DNA of 5,349 nt from an uncultured Christensenella sp. (GTDB lineage Bacteria > Bacillota > Clostridia > Christensenellales > UBA1242): the NCBI GenBank assembly GCA_949293915.1, contig CASFFJ010000179.1, positions 1-5,349 on the forward strand, written 5' to 3'. Both the position numbers and the translations under genes were made by a program. The notes under the pieces are model-generated. The model was given only the letters and a program-made list of their open reading frames with translations, made no database searches and had not been told where the DNA came from. This document shows, piece by piece, positions 1 through 4,967 of this stretch; the stretch's first letter is position 1; every line of letters starts with the position of its first letter.

Positions 1-450
1 CAAACAAAAGGTTATTCACTGGAATCTCAATGTGAACAATTAAAAGAATACGCTGAGAAGAATAATCTTGAAATCGTAAGAGAATTCTCTGACATAGGAT
101 CGAGTGTTAGAGGTAAAAGACAAGGTTTCAATGAAATGCAGGAATTCCTTGAAAATTCAAAGGACTGTAAAACTATTTTAGTAACAAAAGCTGATAAATT
201 AAGCAGGGATTTTAAAACCTTAAGTGAATTACAAGAGAAATATTCAGTATTAAGTGCTGATTGTGGTGCAAACAATATGTTGAACCAACTTCAAATGATG
301 TTTACACAGCAATATTCCAAACTTCAATCAGAAAGAATTCAAGCTGGTATTCATAATCATACACAAAGTAATAAAAACAAGGCAAGAGAGTGGATAGAAA
401 ACTTGGTAGAAGATTGCACAGAAAACAATGTAGAAGGAGAACTGAAATGA
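1..450 (+). CDS. Serine recombinase (resolvase/invertase) catalytic domain, 5'-truncated by window edge, no DNA-binding domain
   Basis: The frame is open from base 1, so this is the C-terminal 149 residues of a gene starting off the left edge. It matches the small/large serine recombinase N-terminal domain: TKGYSLESQ (2-10), FSDIGSSVRGKRQGF (29-43), ILVTKADKLSRDF (59-71), then an E-helix-like segment ending SERIQAG (110-116). The catalytic Ser motif (YxRxS) would lie just upstream. By alignment to gamma-delta resolvase, R40 matches R45, R69 matches R71 and R112 matches R125, but the position of R68 is Lys (K66) and that of R119 is not Arg. About 33 residues after the E-helix the protein stops, so there is no C-terminal HTH and no large-recombinase domain. 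Its stop overlaps the next start (ATGA), which suggests translational coupling. It is either a degenerate resolvase or a catalytic domain that borrows DNA binding from a partner. Family assignment is fairly sure; activity is doubtful. Confidence 0.8.
   Translation, partial: QTKGYSLESQCEQLKEYAEKNNLEIVREFSDIGSSVRGKRQGFNEMQEFLENSKDCKTILVTKADKLSRDFKTLSELQEKYSVLSADCGANNMLNQLQMMFTQQYSKLQSERIQAGIHNHTQSNKNKAREWIENLVEDCTENNVEGELK
434..449 (+). promoter_or_regulatory. Ribosome binding site and ATGA-overlap start that fixes the second gene's start
   Basis: AAGGAGA at 434-440 sits six bases before ATG 447-449, which overlaps the recombinase stop TGA (448-450). An in-frame ATG at 390 exists, but it lies inside the recombinase gene and lacks such a site, so 447 is the better start. 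Confidence 0.8.
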
Positions 451-959
451 TAAAAACATATAATTCGGCAGAAAGACAAGCAGGTACAAGACTTGTAGGA
501 TTCAACATAATAAAATCCGGGAAAAGATTTCTGGCAAAAAGAGTTAGGTTGAGAAACGACATATTCTCACGATTAAGACAAAGATTCTTTCGTCAGAAAG
601 CTGAATCAAACAATTTAGTTAAGAAAAGTGTTCGTGTTGATAGCGATATATTTAACACATTATTTAATGTCGTACGCAATGACGAAGAATTTTTTACCGA
701 AATAATAAACTCGGCTGTAGTAAATGAAATTTCTACAGGAAAAATTGACCTAATAGATGCCAGATGGTTTAAACACAAGATTACAGTCTATTTTACGCAA
801 GAAGAATATAGACGTGTACAGGATGTTTTAAATGAACTACGAAGCAGAAAAATTACTGGTGTTACATTTAGCTCTCTTGTGAGAAGTATTCTCTACAAAC
901 ATCTTGGGGTAGTTCAAGAAATTGAACACAATATGAAACCGATTGAGGAGGTAGCCTAA
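447..959 (+). CDS. Putative ribbon-helix-helix-type DNA-binding protein (170 aa), possibly with tandem RHH modules
   Basis: I do not recognise the whole protein. Two segments read like RHH (Arc/MetJ/CopG-like) modules: a strand SVRVDSDIF (61-69) followed by helices to about residue 96, and a better one with strand KITVYFTQEE (111-120), helix to about 133, a turn near TG (137-138) and a second helix FSSLVRSILYKHL (141-153). A shorter related segment RVRLRNDIFSRL (32-43) sits before them, and its VRLRNDIF resembles VRVDSDIF. The N-terminal 60 residues are rich in Arg/Lys, consistent with nucleic-acid binding. It overlaps the recombinase stop by ATGA and the next gene by TAATG, so all three are probably made together. 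A likely role is a plasmid regulator, partition-type binder or recombinase accessory protein. The RHH call is from pattern only. Confidence 0.55.
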   Translation: MIKTYNSAERQAGTRLVGFNIIKSGKRFLAKRVRLRNDIFSRLRQRFFRQKAESNNLVKKSVRVDSDIFNTLFNVVRNDEEFFTEIINSAVVNEISTGKIDLIDARWFKHKITVYFTQEEYRRVQDVLNELRSRKITGVTFSSLVRSILYKHLGVVQEIEHNMKPIEEVA

Positions 960-1408
960 TGAGAACAAAATTAAAAGCAATAGGAAAAGAAACTCGTAAT
1001 CGGTATCATGCAACCGTTGGAAGAATGGGAATTAAAAGCAACGAATTTAAAGGTTTCCCAGAAAGAACAATATTATTAAAGAATGTTGTGAATATTGATA
1101 CAGGAGAGGTGGTAACAGACCACCTCTGGTTCACAGTAGGTAAGACATTAAAAAAATTAAAACTCAAAGAGGGTGATGAAATCACATTTAATGCAAGGGT
1201 TGGTACATATAGAAAAGGTTATATAGATAAGACAACCGATTATAAACTTAACTATATGACAAAAATAGAAGTGAAATCTATTGATAGAGAATTAAATGCA
1301 GGAGAAATTACTTCTGATACAGAACCATCATTTGAAGAACTATGGAAAGCACAGAAAAACGTTCAAACAATAATTAGTAGCAGAGTGGTAAGAGCCACGC
1401 AACCATAA
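959..1408 (+). CDS. Small conserved beta-rich protein, possible OB-fold nucleic-acid-binding protein (149 aa)
   Basis: The start ATG overlaps the previous stop (TAATG) and is preceded by GAGGAGGT at 945-952. The order of motifs is distinctive: RYHATVGRMGIKS (15-27), PERTILLKNV (34-43), GEVVTDHLWFTVGK (49-62), LKEGDEITFNARVGTYRKGY (69-88) and TDYKLNYMTKIEV (93-105). Alternating hydrophobic strands, the GD turn and the 'FNARV' strand resemble an OB-like barrel, and I recall similar unnamed proteins on bacterial and archaeal plasmids and phages, though I cannot name the family. The last 40 residues are acidic and probably disordered, as in many single-strand-binding proteins. In a replicon with a rolling-circle-like initiator a single-strand binder would make sense, but that is inference. 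Bases 1105-1127, encoding EVVTDHL, form a palindrome. Confidence 0.55.
   Translation: MRTKLKAIGKETRNRYHATVGRMGIKSNEFKGFPERTILLKNVVNIDTGEVVTDHLWFTVGKTLKKLKLKEGDEITFNARVGTYRKGYIDKTTDYKLNYMTKIEVKSIDRELNAGEITSDTEPSFEELWKAQKNVQTIISSRVVRATQP
1105..1127 (+). repeat. Perfect inverted repeat, 9-bp arms, 5-base loop, inside the OB-like gene
   Basis: AGAGGTGGT (1105-1113), loop AACAG, ACCACCTCT (1119-1127). The arms are identical to the inner 9 bp of the hairpin at 2058-2094. Codons here are gag, gtg and ctc, G/C-ending choices that stand out in this AT-rich gene, so the palindrome may be selected rather than a by-product of coding. It could be a protein-binding site, an RNA hairpin or a secondary origin-like site. 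Confidence 0.75.
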
Positions 1409-1419
1409 AGGAGAAACTT

Positions 1420-1692
1420 ATGAGACCAGAATTTTTAAAATTCATTAGAGGATTATTTAAAAAAGCAATTAAGAACCAAGATGATGCAGTCATAAAGAAA
1501 AACAAGATAAGAGAGATTCTTGAAATCTTGGCTACAGATAAGAAAGTAGCAGAAGCAATAATGACTCCTGAAACAGAAGAAGCTCTAGGATATTTGGTAG
1601 AAGAAGCCTGCAAAATAGAGTGTTCCGTTAATCAAGATAGCAAGATAAGGGAGTTTATTGAAAATTGGTTAGATAAAAATCGGGAGGACTAA
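1420..1692 (+). CDS. Hypothetical helical protein (90 aa)
   Basis: I do not recognise this gene. AAAGGAG (1407-1413) overlaps the previous stop and lies six bases before the ATG, a good translation start. The product is charged and predicted almost wholly helical, with no signal peptide, membrane segment or metal-binding motif. A Lys-rich start (KFIRGLFKKAIKNQ, 6-19) is followed by amphipathic helices around residues 25-47 and 51-65, and a short C-terminal helix (REFIENWLDKN, 77-87). Cysteines are at 63 and 68. Its place between small DNA-binding-like genes, eleven bases after one and six before the next, suggests a small replicon accessory factor such as a copy-control or partition adaptor, but nothing in the sequence shows a specific function. 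Confidence 0.6.
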   Translation: MRPEFLKFIRGLFKKAIKNQDDAVIKKNKIREILEILATDKKVAEAIMTPETEEALGYLVEEACKIECSVNQDSKIREFIENWLDKNRED

Positions 1693-1698
1693 AGAAAG

Positions 1699-2046
1699 AT
1701 GTTCAAAACAAAATTAAAACTATTTATTTCTCTTTTTTTGATAACAACTATGGATTGGAATGTAAAAGAGGGAAACATTGAACGCAACAAGTTCATTGCC
1801 GATTCCATTAAAAACCACATAGATTATGTAACAATTGGACCGGGAGGTGATAATACCTCCCCAACAGTTGAACTGGAAGTTCTGATACCGATATTACTTG
1901 CATTAAAGTTATGGTGGAAGGCTTGGAAAACTAAGACATCAATCTCTAATATAGTCAATGAAGCATTGGCTTTTTCAATTCCTTGCTTAATGGAACAAAA
2001 CCAAGCACGAGAGGATTTTAGATTAGAGGTAGAGCTTGATGAATAA
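1699..2046 (+). CDS. Hypothetical small protein (115 aa) with hydrophobic N-terminus and possible RHH segment
   Basis: I do not recognise the whole protein. GGGAGG (1682-1687) lies eleven bases before the ATG, a slightly long spacing. The alternative ATG at 1750 (residue 18) has no ribosome binding site. Residues 1-17 are Lys-rich followed by LFISLFLITT, which may be a weak membrane-interacting or signal-like segment but is short for a full membrane helix. Residues 56-94 read like an RHH module: strand TVELEVLIP, a helix through LALKLWWKAWK, turn TKTS, and a second helix ISNIVNEALAFSI, where IVNEAL resembles the usual second-helix pattern. The tail is acidic. It is the last gene before the hairpin at 2058-2094, a position used by small RHH repressors in front of rep genes in some rolling-circle plasmids (CopG-RepB); that parallel is inference. 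Confidence 0.45.
   Translation: MFKTKLKLFISLFLITTMDWNVKEGNIERNKFIADSIKNHIDYVTIGPGGDNTSPTVELEVLIPILLALKLWWKAWKTKTSISNIVNEALAFSIPCLMEQNQAREDFRLEVELDE
1842..1861 (+). repeat. Perfect inverted repeat, 7-bp arms, 6-base loop, inside the 115-aa gene
   Basis: GGGAGGT (1842-1848), loop GATAAT, ACCTCCC (1855-1861). It encodes the Gly-Gly-Asp-Asn-Thr-Ser turn just before the putative RHH strand. It shares the GAGGT/ACCTC core with the palindromes at 1105-1127 and 2058-2094 but not the full arm. Confidence 0.6.
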
Positions 2047-2057
2047 TTATATTTTAA

Positions 2058-2094
2058 AAAGAGGTGGTTGTAATACGACTCTCACCACCTCTTT
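2058..2094 (+). other. Strong hairpin with 15-base loop; candidate double-strand origin of rolling-circle replication
   Basis: Arms 2058-2068 and 2084-2094 pair perfectly over 11 bp (AAAGAGGTGGT with ACCACCTCTTT). The loop (2069-2083) contains TAATACGAC at 2071-2079, which differs in one base from the pMV158-family nick core TACTACG/AC as I recall it; that site is also displayed in a hairpin loop upstream of the replication genes. If the analogy holds, the nick would fall between 2077 and 2078. It sits in the only sizeable gap in the operon, directly before the two likely replication genes. Against this, the initiator at 3674 looks like the gene II/X type, not RepB. The 3' side has a mixed pyrimidine tract rather than a T-run, so it is a poor intrinsic terminator. 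The hairpin is certain; the origin role is a hypothesis. Confidence 0.5.
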
Positions 2095-2133
2095 CCTTTC
2101 AAAAGTGAGGGTCGGGAAAAAAGGAGAGTCGTA
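2058..2133 (+). promoter_or_regulatory. Predicted H-type RNA pseudoknot that masks the ribosome binding site of the 516-aa gene
   Basis: Loop bases 2074-2083 (TACGACTCTC) are perfectly complementary to 2124-2133 (GAGAGTCGTA), which spans the end of the AAGGAG site (2121-2126) and the whole spacer up to the ATG at 2134. Together with the 11-bp hairpin this fits a classical pseudoknot: stem 1 of 11 bp, a 5-base first loop, stem 2 of 10 bp directly abutting stem 1, and a 29-base last loop. Both loops look long enough to cross the grooves. A competing weaker helix, TCCTTT (2094-2099) with AAAGGA (2120-2125), would also cover the site. Forming either structure should lower translation of the 516-aa gene and of the coupled initiator. 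No experiment supports this; base complementarity is directly visible. Confidence 0.55.
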
Positions 2134-3684
2134 ATGGAAAATGAGAGTCTTGAGCTTAGCTCAGAAAATACTTATATAAATGATGGACTTGACGGTTTAG
2201 ATGACTTAGAAAATTCAGATAATTCTTCAACTTTAAATAATATATTTCCTTTGAAGGATAACTTGAACCATGTATGTGAAAACACTGATAATACCTCAGT
2301 TCTAAATAATATATTTACTAAAGGGAATAACTTGAACTCTGTGTATGGTGTTATTAAAAATCACAATAGTATTCCTGTTAGTTTAAGAGAAGTATCTGTT
2401 ATATTTAGAGAAGATAATATAAGTAGAATCCTAAGTGTATTTAGTATTGCTTATGTAGATGCTTTATCTGACATAGCAAAGTATGGTAAAAGAAAACCTA
2501 GTTTTAGTAATGAAGAAATAGAAAGAATAGTTAGTTCTTATAGTAGTGTTGCACAAAATCTTGATAAGGATGCGATAGCAAGGTTTATCAGTATGTGCAA
2601 AAAAGGCACAATAAACAGTGTTGTTTCATACTATGTAAAGAAAGCTAATGCAAGAAGTAAAAGAAGTTCAGATGCTGTTGGAAAGCAAAACATTAACTTC
2701 AAATTCAATGTAGATAAGTTCAGAGAATTATGTTGTGGTATTACTCCAGATGATATGACTTTTAATAGAACAGGAGACGAAACTTATCTCGCTATAGACA
2801 ATTATGCAAGAGTGTTCTGGGAACTTTATATACTGTTTGTCTTTTATAAGGTGTGTAAAATATCTCAAGAGAATAAATCCTCCTTCTTTAATATATTCAA
2901 CCATTACATAAGATTGGTTCTTATAGCAGGCATGAAAATGTTTATGCAACTTGACCTTGATTGTTGTTATGGAGAACTGTATGAAGAACTAAAAGGATTT
3001 AAACCGTTTAATCCAAACTATTTATTTGTAGAAGATATTCCAGACAAACAGCAAATACACTTCTATATAAAGAATTCCGATTTTTTAACAGAGGCTTATC
3101 GGAAGGAGTATGATTATGCAGTTGCTATTCCTTATAAATATGATGAACCTCTAAAAAAAGACAAGCACGTAGATATTGAGTTCTGTATTATGAGGGGGTT
3201 TAGCAACACTTCAGCAATGATTGAGGTTACAATATCCGGGCAGAATCCTCTCGGTAGAATTTATAATGGTGAAACAAATCCAGAAGCTGTAGTTAATTTT
3301 CAGAATTCATATAACTATGATTTTGTTACACCCAATGCTTTGATGTTCCTGCTCCGTACGGTACTGAATTATTCAAAAGATGAAGGCAGGACTTCTTATT
3401 ACACCGAGCTTTTTAATTTCCTTAAACAATATGAAGGTAGCAATAAACATAACATAGTGCCAAAGCTAATATCTGTAATACTTCCGATATTGTACCAAAG
3501 ACCTAATGAGGAAGAATTAGAGAAAGTATTAAAGGAAATTCTGGATAAATACTTTAAACCTACTGATAAAGCTCATAAAGCTGAGTACAGAAAACTCTAT
3601 GAGAAACTTAGTGAAATTCTGAAGCCGAAGAAAATAAGAGTAATAGATAGATTTAAAAAGGAGATAGAAAAATATGTTTGGTAA
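2134..3684 (+). CDS. Large orphan protein (516 aa), probable replication-associated partner of the downstream initiator
   Basis: I do not recognise this gene. AAGGAG (2121-2126) lies seven bases before the ATG. The N-terminus is acidic and Asn/Ser-rich, with two 23-residue repeats: ENSDNSSTLNNIF...NLNHV (26-47) and ENTDNTSVLNNIF...NLNSV (49-70). From about residue 78 the protein becomes folded-looking, with helices (for example around 124-165), aromatic stretches near 229-240 and 253-270, and a beta-rich part around 330-375 containing AVAIPYKYDEP and ISGQNPLG. The C-terminal 60 residues are Lys/Glu-rich helices that may form a coiled coil. There is no P-loop, HUH pair, zinc site or clear transmembrane domain. 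The end overlaps the initiator gene by 11 bases, so the two are translationally linked. It may be a replication cofactor or a structural/phage-like protein. Confidence 0.6.
   Translation: MENESLELSSENTYINDGLDGLDDLENSDNSSTLNNIFPLKDNLNHVCENTDNTSVLNNIFTKGNNLNSVYGVIKNHNSIPVSLREVSVIFREDNISRILSVFSIAYVDALSDIAKYGKRKPSFSNEEIERIVSSYSSVAQNLDKDAIARFISMCKKGTINSVVSYYVKKANARSKRSSDAVGKQNINFKFNVDKFRELCCGITPDDMTFNRTGDETYLAIDNYARVFWELYILFVFYKVCKISQENKSSFFNIFNHYIRLVLIAGMKMFMQLDLDCCYGELYEELKGFKPFNPNYLFVEDIPDKQQIHFYIKNSDFLTEAYRKEYDYAVAIPYKYDEPLKKDKHVDIEFCIMRGFSNTSAMIEVTISGQNPLGRIYNGETNPEAVVNFQNSYNYDFVTPNALMFLLRTVLNYSKDEGRTSYYTELFNFLKQYEGSNKHNIVPKLISVILPILYQRPNEEELEKVLKEILDKYFKPTDKAHKAEYRKLYEKLSEILKPKKIRVIDRFKKEIEKYVW
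2209..2346 (+). repeat. Two tandem 69-base direct repeats at the start of the 516-aa gene
   Basis: Copies 2209-2277 and 2278-2346 are in register with codons and agree at about 50 of 69 bases by hand alignment. The best-kept blocks are TAAATAATATATTT (2234-2247 and 2303-2316) and ATAACTTGAAC (2258-2268 and 2327-2337). They encode a 23-residue protein repeat with about 14 identities. They may serve the protein alone, or may also be initiator-binding direct repeats downstream of the candidate origin. Confidence 0.7.
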
Positions 3685-4744
3685 CATTTTAATAGATAAA
3701 TTGCGTATATCCTTAAAACTGGATGGAGTATTTGACCCATATAATGCGAAGAAAATTCTTGATAATGTTATGTCAAAGCACTTCAGAAAGAGTAATTACA
3801 CCGTTAATTATGATAAAAGTTACTTCAGAGTTACTTTTACACCAACACTATATTTAGATGAAGTCAGAGAAGAAGATGAAGAAAAATATACACCTATTTT
3901 CAATATGCAAATGCCAAAACTCCTAAAGTTCTTATTTCTGCTAAAACAAATATATGAAGTTTTAGGTGATAATGCGACTATTACTTGGATTGATATAGCA
4001 AAAGATATAATTACACCGTTAGATGCAAACAAGTACATTAAAGAATTATCTAAATGGAAACCTAAGTATCCTTATAACAAGTCTGAATATACATCAAAAA
4101 CTAATAAATATGTAACATTAACTTTATCACCACGCAAAAGAAAAAATGTTATTGATTGTAAAAATAAGAATAGGGTAATGACATTTTATTCAAAAGCAAG
4201 TGAGATAGAGGCTAAAACCAAAGGCAATACACGATTTATTAATAATGTAACATTATCAGAGGAAGAAAAAGAACTGTTCTCCAGAGAAGATTGTAATGTT
4301 GAATATGATGCTGAAAATGGAAGATTATTCTTTCACGACCTTAATTTATTGAGGTGTGAACAGAGATACAAATATTCAAATAACATTAAACGAATAACAC
4401 ATGTACTGACAGATTCAAAAGACGTGGATAAGCTAACCTTAAGACTTCTAATTGAACTGTTAAGAAAAGATGAATTATACAAGAAACTGGATGAATTCTA
4501 CACTGAAGAACTAAGAAAATACGTATTCTACCATGATATAAACGAAGATAAGGATATTAATTTAAATAAGCACGAAGAAATAGTAAAAGACTGTGTGATA
4601 GAATATGACCTTGATATTACGGATTATCAATGTCTATTTGAAGAATTCGGGTTCAAGGATAAGTTTCTTTATTCTATGAAGAAGGTGCTATACCGTAGCA
4701 TTAGTGATTATTACAGAGACCTCTATAGGAAGTATGAAATATAA
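3674..4744 (+). CDS. Putative replication initiation protein, phage/plasmid gene II/X (Phage_CRI)-like (356 aa)
   Basis: The protein begins with IDKLRISLKLD (7-17), the usual opening strand of these initiators. It then shows PKLLKFLF (81-88), TITWIDIAKDI (102-112), which resembles the family's 'xRxDxaxn' strand, VMTFYSKASEIEAK (168-181), like the Y-x-K-x-x-E element, and NLLRCEQRYKY (224-234), like 'LRxExrlk'. This order is shared by gene II/X proteins and, more loosely, by Rep_trans and Orf20-type plasmid/transposon initiators. Y172 is a candidate catalytic tyrosine, but a clear HUH histidine pair is not visible and W105 replaces the usual Arg, so catalytic detail is uncertain. It would nick a replication origin on its own replicon. 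AAAAGGAG (3656-3663) precedes the ATG, which lies inside the end of the preceding gene. A strong terminator follows. The C-terminal third (about 245-356) is helical and unassigned. Confidence 0.6.
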   Translation: MFGNILIDKLRISLKLDGVFDPYNAKKILDNVMSKHFRKSNYTVNYDKSYFRVTFTPTLYLDEVREEDEEKYTPIFNMQMPKLLKFLFLLKQIYEVLGDNATITWIDIAKDIITPLDANKYIKELSKWKPKYPYNKSEYTSKTNKYVTLTLSPRKRKNVIDCKNKNRVMTFYSKASEIEAKTKGNTRFINNVTLSEEEKELFSREDCNVEYDAENGRLFFHDLNLLRCEQRYKYSNNIKRITHVLTDSKDVDKLTLRLLIELLRKDELYKKLDEFYTEELRKYVFYHDINEDKDINLNKHEEIVKDCVIEYDLDITDYQCLFEEFGFKDKFLYSMKKVLYRSISDYYRDLYRKYEI

Positions 4745-4771
4745 CTTTGTATTTAAATATTTAAGAAACCA

Positions 4772-4796
4772 AAAAGCAGCTCCCAGAGCTGCTTTT
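4772..4796 (+). terminator. Intrinsic terminator of the plus-strand operon (possibly bidirectional)
   Basis: Arms AAAAGCAGCTC (4772-4782) and GAGCTGCTTTT (4786-4796) pair over 11 bp around a 3-base loop CCA, with a T-run at the 3' side and an A-run at the 5' side. It lies 27 bases after the initiator's stop, and can also stop transcripts coming from the minus strand. Confidence 0.88.
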
Positions 4797-4859
4797 AAGC
4801 AATTTAATATTTCTACAGTTAAAGTTATACCTAAACGAATATTAAAGTGGCTTAAAATT

Positions 4860-4900
4860 GGCCACAGTGGCCTCTCGTGGAGGATTTGTTTTCTATCCTC
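4860..4900. repeat. Cluster of small hairpins in the convergent intergenic region
   Basis: GGCCACAGTGGCC (4860-4872) is a near-perfect short palindrome, and GAGGAT (4880-4885) pairs with ATCCTC (4895-4900) across a 9-base loop. CCTC (4871-4874) can compete for the same GAGG. The stretch 4745-4967 holds no credible gene: besides these it contains only the two terminators. A structured non-coding stretch on such a replicon could be a single-strand origin, but no known sso sequence is recognised. Confidence 0.4.
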
Positions 4901-4924
4901 TGCAACAAATTTTTAACAAACTTA

Positions 4925-4945
4925 AAGGTCGCAATTTGCGACCTT
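4925..4945 (-). terminator. Probable terminator of the Xre regulator gene
   Basis: AAGGTCGC (4925-4932) and GCGACCTT (4938-4945) pair over 8 bp, closing to a tight loop. Read on the minus strand it follows the regulator's stop by 22 bases and is followed by TTAAGTTTGTT, a broken T-rich stretch. There is no T-run in the plus direction, so it best serves the minus-strand gene. Confidence 0.65.
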
Positions 4946-4967
4946 ACATTATACCTATTTATCATGA

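Noticed and set aside
27..275. Minus-strand open frame opposite the recombinase
   Set aside because: It is a shadow of a recognised domain, with no start signal and a composition of no known family. The same applies to minus-strand frames at 302-562, 593-778, 1374-1613, 2728-2949 and 3820-4038.
390..446. N-terminal extension of the RHH-like gene from the ATG at 390
   Set aside because: It would be read in another frame inside the recombinase gene with no ribosome binding site. The ATGA overlap at 447 with AAGGAGA is far better.
2071..2081. TAATACGACTC, identical to the first 11 bases of the T7 phage promoter
   Set aside because: The TATAGGG initiation half is absent, and the bases are better explained by the hairpin loop, nick-like core and pseudoknot pairing.
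2058..2100. Hairpin read as an intrinsic terminator splitting the operon
   Set aside because: The 3' tract is CTTTCCTTTC, without a continuous T-run, and the loop is long. Partial attenuation is possible, but a full terminator is not supported.
2064..2108. GTG-started 14-codon leader peptide overlapping the hairpin
   Set aside because: There is no ribosome binding site before it and the peptide has no regulatory codon run.
2209..2346. CRISPR-like array
   Set aside because: There are only two adjoining, imperfect, codon-phased copies without spacers.
4704..4916. Plus-strand 70-codon frame across the operon terminator
   Set aside because: It overlaps the initiator end, reads through the terminator hairpin and has no ribosome binding site.
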